NCBI GenBank assembly: GCA_026168455.1
Contig: CM047431.1
Location: 1,157,598-1,221,597, forward strand
DNA length: 64,000 nucleotides
Reading direction: 5' to 3'
Origin: Theocolax elegans
Lineage: Eukaryota; Arthropoda; Insecta; Hymenoptera; Cerocephalidae
In this document: one piece after another, positions 22,548 through 33,483 of the stretch
How positions within the stretch are numbered: the first letter of the stretch is position 1
Layout: each line of letters starts with the position of its first letter
Notes under the pieces: generated by a model
Database searches by the model: none
What the model was told of the DNA's origin: nothing
What the model saw: the letters and a program-made list of their open reading frames with translations, nothing else
Made by a program: the position numbers and the translations under genes

Positions 22548-23257
22548 TTGTGTTGATTGCTTTTTTCTTTTTCTTTTTTCTTTTTTTCTTTTTTGTTATG
22601 TTTAGGTTTAGTTATTTTTAGCAAATAGTAATTTTATAATAAAAATAAATATATTTTCTTTGTTAATAGAGAATTTTTAACTTATGTATAACAATATTTA
22701 TTATTATTTTTAACATAATGGACAATAATAATTTTAATCTATGACATAATATAATATTCAGTCATTAAATTAGATTCAAAAATCGCGCCTGTATATAGAT
22801 ATAGTTGGTGTCATGCTACACTTCACTATAGCTATATATATCAGCTGCGAATAAATTTAGTACGTTGTTTGTGATAAGTATATCTAGTCCTGTAACGGCT
22901 TTTGCTTAATCTTTGTGTTATTTATTATTTTTGTGATGTCCTAATTTATTTATTTATTAAATTATTAATAATGTGAATTTGGATATATGGAGCTTTATAT
23001 AAGATAAAGGTAATCGACATAACTGTTCAACTTCTGTGTATATAAATCGTAATTTCATTGTTTTAAATGTCCTTGTTTTCGTTATTAGTGCGACGACTCA
23101 GTGATGCTACGATGTAATGTCGATGTTAAACATCTGATATAATGACGAGTAGTAAGTAAAATATTGTAAATCTTGAGGCTTAAAAAACAAAACGTATAAT
23201 TAAAACTATAATTGTTAAACCAAATGTATTCATTTGTATATTTTTTAAATAATGGTA
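22548..23257 (+). other. 3' untranslated region of Penelope copy B
   Basis: About 700 bp of AT-rich sequence follows the GIY-YIG stop, beginning with a T/C-rich run (22558-22595). No further coding is visible. Short frames on either strand here are chance. Confidence 0.6.
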
Positions 23258-23298
23258 TAGCCTGAAGAGGATGACGAAGAGTCATCGAAACGTCGTCA
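23258..23298 (+). ncRNA. Minimal hammerhead ribozyme motif of the Penelope-like element
   Basis: Core box 1, CTGAAGA, fits CUGANGA (23262-23268). It is followed by a perfect 6-bp stem II, GATGAC/GTCATC, with loop GAAGA. Core box 2 is GAAAC followed directly by GTC (to 23294). The almost absent stem III is the published 'minimalist' hammerhead form of Penelope-like elements, proposed to act as dimers. All invariant core bases are present. Confidence 0.8.
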
Positions 23299-23550
23299 GT
23301 TAATTAAACTTGTGGTTTATTCACCAAGATCGAATATTATTCCTGCTAAATAGATACTGCGTAGATGATAAAGAGAAAAAAATTTATCTAAAAGTGAACA
23401 AAATTCGGTCAGGAGAAGTGAAGACTAAAAACTAAGTAAATTAAATTATATTAAAAAATGTTAAATTAAAATGTAAATTTAAGTTATATATTAAATAAAT
23501 AAATTGATTAATTTGTAAACGAGATATTCACGAGATTTTTTATTATTTAT

Positions 23551-24634
23551 TGTAACGGTAAACGGTCCACGTGAAACGAAAATCATACCGATCGCGTGAG
23601 TTTACCGTTGAAGACGCGTAAGGCGCATGCGCGAGCGCGTCGGAGAGCCGGCGTGCACGACACACTTGCAGTATCATCTCGCCGATGAGAGAGACCACAA
23701 GGAGCGACCAAAAGGGCCCCGCAAAGTGTCAACTCTGGAGTGACGAAAGCGAAGGAGACAGAGAGACAGAGAGGCTAAACGTGTAGCCGAGAGGACGACG
23801 AAAGAGGGACACGCGCCGTTCCCCAGGATCACCGACGAATACAAAGTAAGTCCTGGCCAGGCAGTACCGTATTTATCACCGCCGAAACGCGAGCGAAGAT
23901 CGGCGACGGGATACGCGCGGTATCCCGATGCGCAACCCATACAAGAGGTTAGCCGCTCTCGTTGCGACACTCTCTCTCGCTTAATAAATCACGCGTACGG
24001 CAAACCGGAGTGCTTCACACTCCGGCGCGATCGCAACTCGGCGATATTTACTGCGAAGCCAGGTAACCCGTACCTGGCAAACCCCACCGCGTTCCCCGAG
24101 GAGGTCGAGACGGCGTGTATATTGCGGCGGGCGCGCACACACATACGCAACCGCGTATCTTATATTTTCATAGGTTACGCGAATAACCTTATTTGCTTTG
24201 AGCTTAGGTTCGACCTTGCCTTGACTCGCCCTGTTGTAGTATCTTTAACCTTTACATTTTGCACAAGAATTAATTAATTATCTTTAATTTTGAGTAACAA
24301 TTAGTTAACCTGCGATCACTCCCTATCCCCGAAGGCGAATACCGCCATGCCCCGCGGGTGTCGTGCATTGCATCGCGCGACACACATCTAAAGAGCCGAG
24401 CACGAGTATCGAGGAAGAATAAGTGTGTACTAGGTAAGTGCATACATTGTACACAGGGCCAACAACGTCACTCGGAGCTTGAGGCTAGCTCCGGTCATCC
24501 CGAAAGGTGATTTTACCGATTTACCAGCTGTATGGTGAGACAGCTGATCTCGGTATTGTGGTGATTTCCTGTGCATTGAATATATGCACAGGACGAGCAT
24601 AACCCTCCTGACGTGCAATACCAACCCTGTTACA
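23551..24634 (+). repeat. Gypsy-3 5' LTR
   Basis: The 1084-bp LTR starts TGTAACGGTAAACGG and ends CCCTGTTACA. It is CpG-rich in the first 600 bp. Confidence 0.95.
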
Positions 24635-24636
24635 AC

Positions 24637-24654
24637 TGGCGCCCAACACGTGAG
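24637..24654 (+). other. Gypsy-3 primer binding site
   Basis: TGGCGCCCAACACGTGAG matches the tRNA-Lys(CTT) 3' end over its first 11 bases, with divergence afterwards. Confidence 0.65.
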
Positions 24655-24864
24655 TTTCCTTGGGATAGGGAAAATTATTACAACTAAAACGTGAGTTTCC
24701 TCGGGATAGGAAAAATCTGTTTAATTGAATTTTCGACTTCGTACGTTGCTATACATATAAACCGCAACGAGTGGTTGCGAGTACGTTGCGAGTTCGTCGC
24801 GACGAACATATGTAAACAACAACACGAGTCGAGTACAATCGAACATAATTCTTGGAATTAACTC

Positions 24865-25210
24865 GAAATAATACTTATTATTTTCGAAATAAGACTTATT
24901 ATTTTCGAAATAAGACTTATTATTTTCGAAATAAGACTTATTATTTTCGATTTAAATTAAATTTAAAATTCGAAGTAGATAAATTACTTAAAGTAATAAT
25001 TTATAACATAAAAAATTTTATAAACAAATTAATGTTTTCCCAAATTGAAAATTTTTGTTCAGGTTTTCCAAATTTTCCAAAATTTTCAAATTTTTCAAAT
25101 TTCTTAGAATTTTCAAATTTTTTCCAAATTTTCGAATTTTTTCAAATTTTTTGGAAATTTTCAAATTTGCCAAATTCTTCAGATTTTTCAAAATTTTCAA
25201 ATTTTTCGCG
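24865..25210 (+). repeat. Two low-complexity tandem arrays in the gypsy-3 leader
   Basis: A 21-bp unit, CGAAATAAGACTTATTATTTT, is repeated about four times (24865-24951). A second array with a period of about 11 bp, built from TTTTCCAAA/TTTTCAAA, fills about 25038-25210. The open frames across both arrays are repeat artefacts. Confidence 0.85.
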
Positions 25211-25314
25211 CCTTGTTCGATACGGGAGCATCGCGCACGGTAATGGGTTCGATTGGCCTACAATTGGTCACGGCCTGTGGCTGTCCACTTATCCCGAGCA
25301 ACGGAAGAAAAGCG

Positions 25315-27382
25315 AAAGTGGGGCATTCAATCAGATTAAGGCGCTGATCGCAACTGCTCCCGTTCTAGCGAGGCCGGAGTTCGACGTTATATACAGACGG
25401 ATGCAAGCGACACTGGCATTGGCGCAGTACTTCTCCAGGTGATTAATAGAGAAGAGAGAGTACTGGAATTAGCTAGCAGGACGTTAAACCAGGCCGAACG
25501 CAATTATAGCGTTACGGAACGAGAGTGCCTAGCGGTTATATGGACGATTGGTAAATATAGACCTTATATAGAAGGCTATCATTTTCGCGTTATAACCGAC
25601 CACAGTAGCTTACGTTGGCTGCGTAACTTATACAGCCCAACGGGTAGATTAGCGCGATGGGCACTAGAGTTGCAGGGACACAGTTTTGATGTGGAGCATC
25701 GGAAGGGTGCCCTCAACTACGTACCCGACGCGCTATCGCGGATGAGCGAGGAGGAGGCCCTCGCCATCAACGCAATATCTTGGGTAGAGGAGTCCCAAGG
25801 CAAGTGGTTTCAGAATTGGCTGAAACGAGTAAAATCCAGTCCAAGGGATTTCCCTCGTTGGAAGTGTGTCGGAGGACGACTATACTTCCACAAGCCAAAC
25901 GAGTTGATCGATGAAACACTCGGAGACGAGGACGCGTGGAAGTTAGTGATTCCAAAGGAACACCGAAAAGCGGCCCTCGAGGAAAGCCACGACTCTCCTA
26001 CGTCTGGCCATGCTGGATGTGAGAAGACGTTTGCCAGTTTGGCTAAGTTTTACTACTGGCCAGGTTATTACGCCGACGTGAAGGACTACGTGCGCCGCTG
26101 TCTCGTCTGTCAACAATGCAAGGTGGATCAGCGACCACCTGCAGGACTGATGGGAAAACGCACGGTCGAACGTCCCTTGCAAGTCGTGGCAGGGGATATC
26201 ACCGGACCCTTTGTACGGAGCAAGGGCGGATATGAATACATCCTCGTATTCTTGGATCTATTCACCCGGTGGGCGGAATGTATACCAATTCGCAAAGCCA
26301 ACGCGAAAACCATTCTCAAGGAGTTCAAAGAGAGAATAGTTTTACGGCTTGATACTCCTGAGGTATTTCTGTCGGATAACGGTACCGAATTCAAGAATAA
26401 GGCCGTCGACGAATACCTACAAGAGGTGGGGATACATCACACCACCACTCCGCCATATTTTCCCTAAGCAAACCCGGTTGAACGTGTCAACCGAACATTG
26501 AAAACCAGGATTGTGGCTTTCATAGAGGAAAATCACAATACCTGGGACGAGAAATTACCGGAGCTTGTATTCTCGCTGAACAACACCGTACATGAGTCTA
26601 CAGGTACAACTCCGGCAATGTTGAATTACGGACGACAGCCTATGCCTCCCGTTACCATCAAGAGAAATAAAGACCGAGCCGGCATTGATGAAGAGCAGCG
26701 CGGTAAAATAGAGCTGTGGCAAGAGCGACTTAAAAAGCTCAAAGAAATACATGAGTCTGCAGCCGCTCGCTCAGATCAACGACATGAGCGACAAGCGAGC
26801 TATTATAACGCCAAAAGGAGGGACACACCTTTTACTATAGGAGATCTGGTGTGGAAAAATAATAAAGTCTTATACTCGGCAGCTCAAGGTATTTCTGCTA
26901 AGCTGGCGCCGAAGGCAACAGGTTCGTATATTATAATAGGCCAACCAGGATCCAATACTTATACGTTGTTGGATAAAGAAGGTAAGGTGACCGACCTGGC
27001 ACACGCCGAACACCTGAAACACTGCATTTCACCGGATCTCGACGTACATGAAGAGGAAGAACATTCGCCGAGGGACGTCGTGGGAGAGTGGGCGACGCGC
27101 GACCCGCCCCATGCGAGCGTGCAGTCACCAAATTACGTGCGGACTCCTGCGCGAGTCATAGCGGGTGACACCAACGTGCGAATACAGACTCCTGCAAGAG
27201 TCAAAACGCCGAACGTACGAAAGCGCGGCCGTCCGCGAAAATCCGCAAAAACCGTCACGAGACCCCACGGGAAGAACATAGTGAAACGCGGTGTAGAAAG
27301 TAATGACGTCGAATCCGTACTCGAGAGATCAGGGTCATCGGTAGTCCGTAGAAAGACGCGCGCGCAAGCGAAGCGACAGTGA
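25315..27382 (+). pseudogene. pol: Gypsy-3 Pol fragment: RNase H and integrase with AT-hook tail
   Basis: The fragment starts at the RT/RNase H boundary (IKALIATAPVLARPEF). A 1-nt shift near 25385-25391 precedes QTDASDTGIGAVLLQ. RNase H (TDHSSLRWLRNL) and the integrase zinc domain (ESHDSPTSGHAGCEKT ... CLVCQQC) follow. The integrase core has GDITGP and LSDNGTEF. A TAA at 26465-26467 then interrupts PPYFP/ANPVER, just before the catalytic Glu. Reading continues in the same frame to 27382 through the GPY-like module (KATGSYIIIG). A long C-terminal extension ends in a basic tail with KRGRPRKSAKT (27221-27253), a canonical AT-hook core. Non-functional because of the stop, the frameshift and the missing gag-RT. 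Confidence 0.93.
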
Positions 27383-27739
27383 AAAATGTATTAATCACCA
27401 TATAAATAATTTGCTGACGTAGACGGATGTCAATACTGAACCCAATTCAACGAGTTCGCCGTCGAAAAGATGAAAGAGCACTAACGCTATTTTGTGTGTG
27501 GTTGGCAGGGGATACATAACCTATGTACATGCCCCAGTCGGTCGAACCACCACTAGCTAAGTTAGAAAGAGCCGATAGCTCCTGACAAATCTTCGTCAGG
27601 TCCAGATCACCAGGGTAAAAATCCCCTGGCTATCGAAATCGTGAAATAAAGCGATTTCATTCCGAATCAGACCCCTAACCACATCCTGACGCGTCTAGGA
27701 AAGGTCAGAGCATGATATATAGGAATATACCTTGCGTCT

Positions 27740-27749
27740 GGAAGGGGGG
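27740..27749 (+). other. Gypsy-3 polypurine tract
   Basis: GGAAGGGGGG lies directly against the 3' LTR. Gypsy-4 has the same tract (GGAAGGGGG) in the same place. Confidence 0.85.
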
Positions 27750-28852
27750 TGTAACGGTAAACGGTCCACGCGAGACGAAAATCATACCGATCGCGTGAGT
27801 TTACCGTCGAAGACGCGTAAGGCGCATGCGCGAGCGCGTCGGAGAGCCGGCGTGCACGACACACCGGCAGTATCATCTCGCCGTTGAGAGCGACCACAAG
27901 GAGCGACCAAAAGGGCCCCGCAAAGTGTCAACTCTGGAGTGACGAGAGCAAAGGACAGAGAGAGAGAGACAGAGGATAAACGTGTAGCCGAGAGGACGAC
28001 GAAAGAGAGACACGCGCCGTTCCCCAGGATCACCGACGCATACAAAGTAAGTTCTGGCCAGGCAGTGCCCTGTTTATCACCGCCGAAACGCGAGGGAAGA
28101 TCGGCGACGGGTTACGCGCGGTATCCCGATGCGCAACCCATACAAGAGGTTAGCCGCTCTCGTTGCGACACTCTCTCTCTCGCTTAATAAATCACGCGTA
28201 CGGCAAACCGGAGTGCTTCACACTCCGGCGCGATCAACTCGCAACTCGGCGATATTTACTGCGAAGCCAGGTAACCCGTACCTGGTAAACCCAACCGCGT
28301 TCCCCGAGTAGGTCGAGACGGCGTGTCTCGACACGTATATTGCGGCGGGCGCACATACACATACGCAACCGCGTATCTTATATTTTCATAGGTTACGCGA
28401 ATAACCTTATTTGCTTTGAGCTTAGGTTCGACCTTGCCTTGGCTCGCCCTGTTGTAGTATCTTTAACCTTTACATTTTGCACAAGAATTAATTAATTATC
28501 TTTAATTTTGAGTAACAATTAGTTAACCTGCGATCACTCCCTATCCCCGAAGGCGAATACCGCCATGCCCCGCGGGTGTCGTGCATTGCATCGCGCGACA
28601 CACATCTAAAGAGCCGAGCACGAGTATCGAGGAAGAATAAGTGTGTACTAGGTAAGTGCATACATTGTACACAGGGCCAACAACGTCACTCGGAGCTTGA
28701 GGCTAGCTCCGGTCATCCCGAAAGGTGATTTTACCGATTTACCAGCTGTATGGTGAGACAGCTGATCTCGGTATTGTGGTGATTTCCTGTGCATTGAATA
28801 TATGCACAGGACGAGCATAACCCTCCTGACGTGCAATACCAACCCTGTTACA
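27750..28852 (+). repeat. Gypsy-3 3' LTR
   Basis: The 1103-bp LTR matches the 5' LTR with scattered substitutions and small insertions, and is followed by the target duplicate TTAT. Confidence 0.95.
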
Positions 28853-28856
28853 TTAT

Positions 28857-29195
28857 ATATAATTAAACATAAAACTTTAATATTAAATAATAATGTATTA
28901 GCAAAAGACACAAATAAATTATTAATATTTGATGAAGGTAGTCGATCACATATAATTTATTCTAATTTATTATATTTCTAAGTCTTTTGTCCACTCCATC
29001 GACAAAGTGTTGGGTTAAAACATAATAATATATTATTTAAGCTCAACTAACTTGATATTTTATATCTATATGTTGCAAGTAAGGTAAATGTATGGATAAA
29101 ACAAGAAAAAATTAAAATTTAAAAAAAATTTTTGTCTTTTCCTAAATGGCATTTATTTTAAGAAATACTCATATATTTCGGAAGAGTCTATGACC
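28857..29195. other. AT-rich sequence, nothing recognised
   Basis: No coding frame, tandem repeat or structured RNA was seen. Confidence 0.4.
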
Positions 29196-29525
29196 TGTGC
29201 TATAACGAGGGAAATTGTCACCCATCCTTGACGCTATGCGCGTACTAAAACGGGAAACCTCTATTTTAATTTACATTAATTTCCTTTTATTATTCTACGT
29301 TACGTCTACCATAGGACGTAACAAGTGGGGGCTCGGTCTAAAAATTGAAAAAGGATTAGAGCAATTGTCTTTCATATTAGCACAGATCATGGGTATCAAT
29401 GAAAAAGAGAATTCTCGAAATAAAGATGCGGCTTTAATTTTGCTTAAGCAGGCGCTTAAAGTAAACCCAGATTTTTATGGTGAAAATCGGGACAAAACTT
29501 TAGCAAGTTTGTTAACCTTTTAAGG
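29196..29525 (+). other. Possible LTR/PBS relic with a short ORF
   Basis: A 102-codon frame (29215-29523) has a hydrophobic stretch near its start (ILIYINFLLLFYV) and a Lys/Leu-rich remainder, and matches no family I know. Inside it, TGGGGGCTCG (29326-29335) follows a TAACA ending by two bases. That is the spacing and sequence of a tRNA-Pro-type primer binding site behind an LTR end. The region may be a scrap of another LTR element rather than a gene. Confidence 0.3.
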
Positions 29526-29930
29526 ACGGGGATTTTGACGTTGAAATTCGACTTTTTTACACAATATTTGTGCATAAAATGAAAACATATGTCACGTGGA
29601 GTGCCTGACAAAATTCGTGGTCGATATATCGTCCAGTCCCATCTAGAACGTAAAGTCCAATGTTAAAAATTTAATTTGGCGAGTTAGGAGAGCTTTTAGA
29701 CGTATTTGGATGCGCTGAATACGAAAAAAAGATCAAAAAATGTTCAGGAGACATCCTTGACCTTGAAAATTGTATTTCAAGGTCAACTTCATTACTTGTA
29801 GTATTTGAGTCCAAAAATGATATGCATTACACGCATTTTTATCACTGATGTATTATGAAAAAATATATTAGTTTTCGCTCTTAAATTGACCCAGAATCAA
29901 CAGCGTTGATGTGGCGAAAATTTGATCCCT
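29526..29930. other. Non-coding sequence, nothing recognised
   Basis: Mixed-composition DNA without coding frames. It leads into the 40-bp tandem repeat. Confidence 0.4.
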
Positions 29931-30050
29931 TTGGGGTGCTTTATTTTCGTGAGTCCCCTTGCCTCTCACGTTGGGGTGCTTTATTTCCATGAGTCCCCTT
30001 GCCTCTCACGTTGGGGTGCTTCATTTCCATGAGTCCCCTTGCCTCTCACC
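29931..30050 (-). repeat. Three 40-bp tandem repeats next to the piggyBac remnant
   Basis: The units at 29931-29970, 29971-30010 and 30011-30050 share TTGGGGTGCTT, ATTT and GAGTCCCCTTGCCTCTCAC. They lie just beyond the transposase C-terminus and could be part of the transposon's sub-terminal DNA. Confidence 0.92.
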
Positions 30051-30059
30051 TCTAAATAT

Positions 30060-30625
<566 letters not shown>

Positions 30626-30635
30626 TTAAATCCAA

Positions 30636-30866
30636 TCTATTTGATCTCAGTTTTCTTCTAAACTTAAGTTTGAATGCATATCTTTTTTGTTTCTGAGTTA
30701 TAAGCAACCAAAGTCAAGACTATTTTTTGCAAAATTTTTCGTTTTTTGCTTATAAAGTCCGTAAAACATGGTATTGGCATACGGAACTTCAGCTTTCTTC
30801 ATACTTTTATAGTAGAAAACATATCCTACAGTTTGGTTAAGATCCGTTTCCCGGAGGTCAAGTACT
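30636..30866 (+). repeat. Single-arm copy of a dispersed foldback repeat
   Basis: It matches the right arm of the foldback at 40740-41016. Shared strings include GATCTCAG, TTTTGTTT..TGAGTTA and AAGATCCGTTTC.CGGAG. Only one arm is present. Confidence 0.8.
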
Positions 30867-30875
30867 CCCCTTGTA

Positions 30876-32045
30876 AGAGTTATTCCACCATGAAAAATGG
30901 AAATTTTTCAATGATTAAAAAAAATGCTATTTTCAAATCCATCTATCTTAAAATTTATTGATTTTTAAAAAAAAACATTACGTACAACTTTTGTTCACAA
31001 TAATATTTAGAACTTATCTACCCGGGTTACAATTCTTAATTTTAATACCTCAAAGGAAATATTGATTATCAAAAAAGGCGACCACGCAACAATTGATTTA
31101 GATCTAAAACCGCTCAAAAGATCAAAAGTTTCGAATGACGGTGGTTAAATTATTGGCCAAGACCGCTGGAAAAAGTTATGCCTTAAAATACATGAATATT
31201 AGTGATTTTATGAGGTTTATGAGGCATAACTTTTACCAGCGGTCTTGGCCAATAATCTAACTACCGCCATTCGAAAGCTCTTGAAAAATGGGATCTTTTG
31301 CGCGGTGTTAGATCAAAATCAATTGTGGCGTGGTCGCTTTTTTTGATAATCAAAATTTGTTTATAATTCCAGGTGTCCTATCTTTTCGAGATTTTAAAAT
31401 TAAGCATTGTAACCTTGGTAGATTAGTTCTTACAGTATATTGTATGCCGAGGGCGTAAAATGGGCTTTCTTAAGCCGAGTGTGGAAGCCGAGTACGAAAA
31501 ACACACGAGGCATAAAAGCCCACTTAGCCCTTGGTGCACACCATATGTTTTTTGCCAATTGCACGAATGTTCGCGTTTGAAGGGCTCTAAAAATAGGGAC
31601 ACTATGCAAATATTGCGCTGTAATTAATATATATATATATATATATGGGTAAGTTTGTGTAAGTGTGCATGTGCGTGTGTGTGCGTGTGTGTACATGTAC
31701 GTGAGCGTGTGTGTGATTGTGTACGATTAAGTAAAAACCTAAATCTACGCAGGGGACGCAAAAGGGGCTCTATAAAGAAAACGCCCGCTGCTGAAAAAAA
31801 GCCGCTCCTCGAGGTTTAGCGGGCGTTTTCTTTATAGGCGCAAAAGAACTACTGTAGTCCCTATTTTTAGGGCGCAAAAACGCGATTTTCGTGCATGTGT
31901 TACAAAAAGATTATTTTGAACAAAAGTTGTTTGTAATATTTTTTCAAAAAAATCAATAGATTTTGAAATAAATGGCTTCAAAAATAGCAATTGTTCTAAA
32001 AAATTGAAAAATGTCCACTTTTAATGGTGGAATAACTCTCAGGTA
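30876..32045. repeat. Nested inverted-repeat (foldback) block
   Basis: The outer arms are about 30876-31000 and about 31905-32040 (AGAGTTATTCCACCAT and its complement). The inner arms are about 31005-31190 and 31222-31432, containing GATTATCAAAAAAGGCGACCACGC and GGCCAAGACCGCTGG with their complements. Two more hairpins lie between: 31586-31603 with 31856-31873 (TCTAAAAATAGGGAC), and about 31770-31842 (TATAAAGAAAACGCCCGCT, loop, complement). A (TA)n and a GT-rich tract sit at 31627-31720. No protein is encoded. Confidence 0.8.
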
Positions 32046-32207
32046 TATTATTTTTAACACCTAAAACTTTTTTCCTATTTGCTGGAAGATATTTACAGCT
32101 TGTTCTCAAAATTCGGTGCGATTTAAAATTTTCATCATACTACTGGACGTGAAATAGCCCATATATTTTTTATAAATTTTTGTATAATATTCTATAAAAT
32201 AAACGTA

Positions 32208-33319
32208 TGTAACGGGGTGGGTACTGGGGATATGTAAGGCCCACGGTTAGGCCCAATCTGTCCCAACTTACCAACCTTAAGTGTGCAGTCCCACGATGCG
32301 GCCAGGAATCCCTTTGATTCCCGTGCAATGCCGTTAACAACGTCAAACACTCCGTTTGACTTATATACCGTGTGTTGGGCCCTATGCCCAAAATTGCCAA
32401 CTAGGATAAACACCGGAGAGGGCGGTATTCGTAGGATAGGACGGTAACCGGTAAAACACTATCAACAATCGATATTACTGTTAATCGGCGAGAAAGATTG
32501 TCTCGCCGAGTCCATTTATTAAATTAACAAGTAAATATTACTGAATAAACAATAAATTAACGTTAACAATTGACGGGGAGTCGTACCGATGACTACCCCC
32601 GAGGTCAGCGCGAAAACAAGTAGTTAAACCCTATCAACTAACGAGTTACGAGCAACCGATCCAAATATGGTTGGCTGCTTAACCTGATGGCATACGTCAC
32701 ACCGTGTGACGTATGAATCTCTGACGTAGAAGCTTCCTACGTCACGCGCGCCTTCTCTCGTGAAGTGGTTCCCGCGAACCACCGACCTGTCTATCCGTGC
32801 GGGTATTGTCACGAGAGGTGGGAAAGGAGGAACGCTTCCTCACCTGGACCGTACCAGGTAAATCGGGACGCGAATATTAGATAGACGCGCGGGTCTAAAT
32901 ATGGTGCACCACTTACCGCGTATCTGAATATCTCGCTTTGGCGGGAGAAGGCTGTGCTACTGAGAGAGAGCTCGTACTCGTGTATCTCTCTCTCTCTCTC
33001 TCTCCAACGGTCGAGAAGGTTGGATATCCCGTGCCTCCTTTTCTCACTGCCTGTGAGAGGTGCTGCTGCACACGTCGACATGGAGGTTAGTGGGGAGAAG
33101 ATTCTCACACCCACACACAACGCACAACAGTCGTTTTGCTCTTTTATCCCGTAAAAACACAGTCTATGTCGGTCACCAACACGTTGTCGTTGCCGATCGC
33201 GCGCGAACTCTCCCTCGTTACTCCCTTGCGCACGATTCTCGCGCGCGTTCCTTGCGCGCGCATCAATCTCGATACTCTTTTCGGTTACTCAACTGATCGG
33301 TAACTCGCTTACCGTTATA
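32208..33319 (-). repeat. Gypsy-4 3' LTR
   Basis: In element orientation the LTR runs from TATAACGGTAAGCG (first dinucleotide mutated from TG) to CCCCGTTACA. The distal 190 bp are closely similar to the LTR part at 47020-47198. A short CT run lies at 32986-33003. Confidence 0.85.
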
Positions 33320-33483
33320 CCCCCTTCCAGATTCCGCATACTCTGTATGTGGACTCTGTACCGCGATGAACAGGGAAGAGGATAAATAATCAGGAGGTAC
33401 ACCTTATTTTTATTATAAAACTTTAATAAAAAAAACAAAAGTATCTACATTTGGAGGGTTGGGTCGTTGTCTCCATATGGCTC

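Larger units (their letters stand above)
20402..23410 (+). mobile_element. Penelope-like element copy B, 5'-truncated
   Basis: It starts head-to-head with copy A, at a point corresponding to codons just before ..NLNRKCKSKFDKLL. It runs through the RT and GIY-YIG domains to a 3' region with a hammerhead motif (23258-23298) and the terminal segment 23315-23400, which is duplicated inverted at copy A's 5' end. The right boundary is uncertain within about 50 bp. Confidence 0.85.
23551..28852 (+). mobile_element. Gypsy-3: internally deleted Ty3/gypsy element with both LTRs
   Basis: The LTRs lie at 23551-24634 and 27750-28852, with a 4-bp target duplication TTAT (23547-23550 and 28853-28856). The internal part is only 3.1 kb: PBS, a low-complexity leader, then pol from the end of RT through integrase. 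Gag, protease and most of RT are missing. The LTRs differ by several indels, for example an added CTCGACACG-type block near 28325, so this copy is older than gypsy-1. Related to gypsy-4 and gypsy-5 by LTR ends and PBS. Confidence 0.95.

Noticed and set aside
24852..25442. 196-codon frame in the gypsy-3 leader as a gene
   Set aside because: Most of it translates two tandem repeats (NKTYYFR units and Phe/Asn/Ser runs). Only its last part is pol, before a frameshift.
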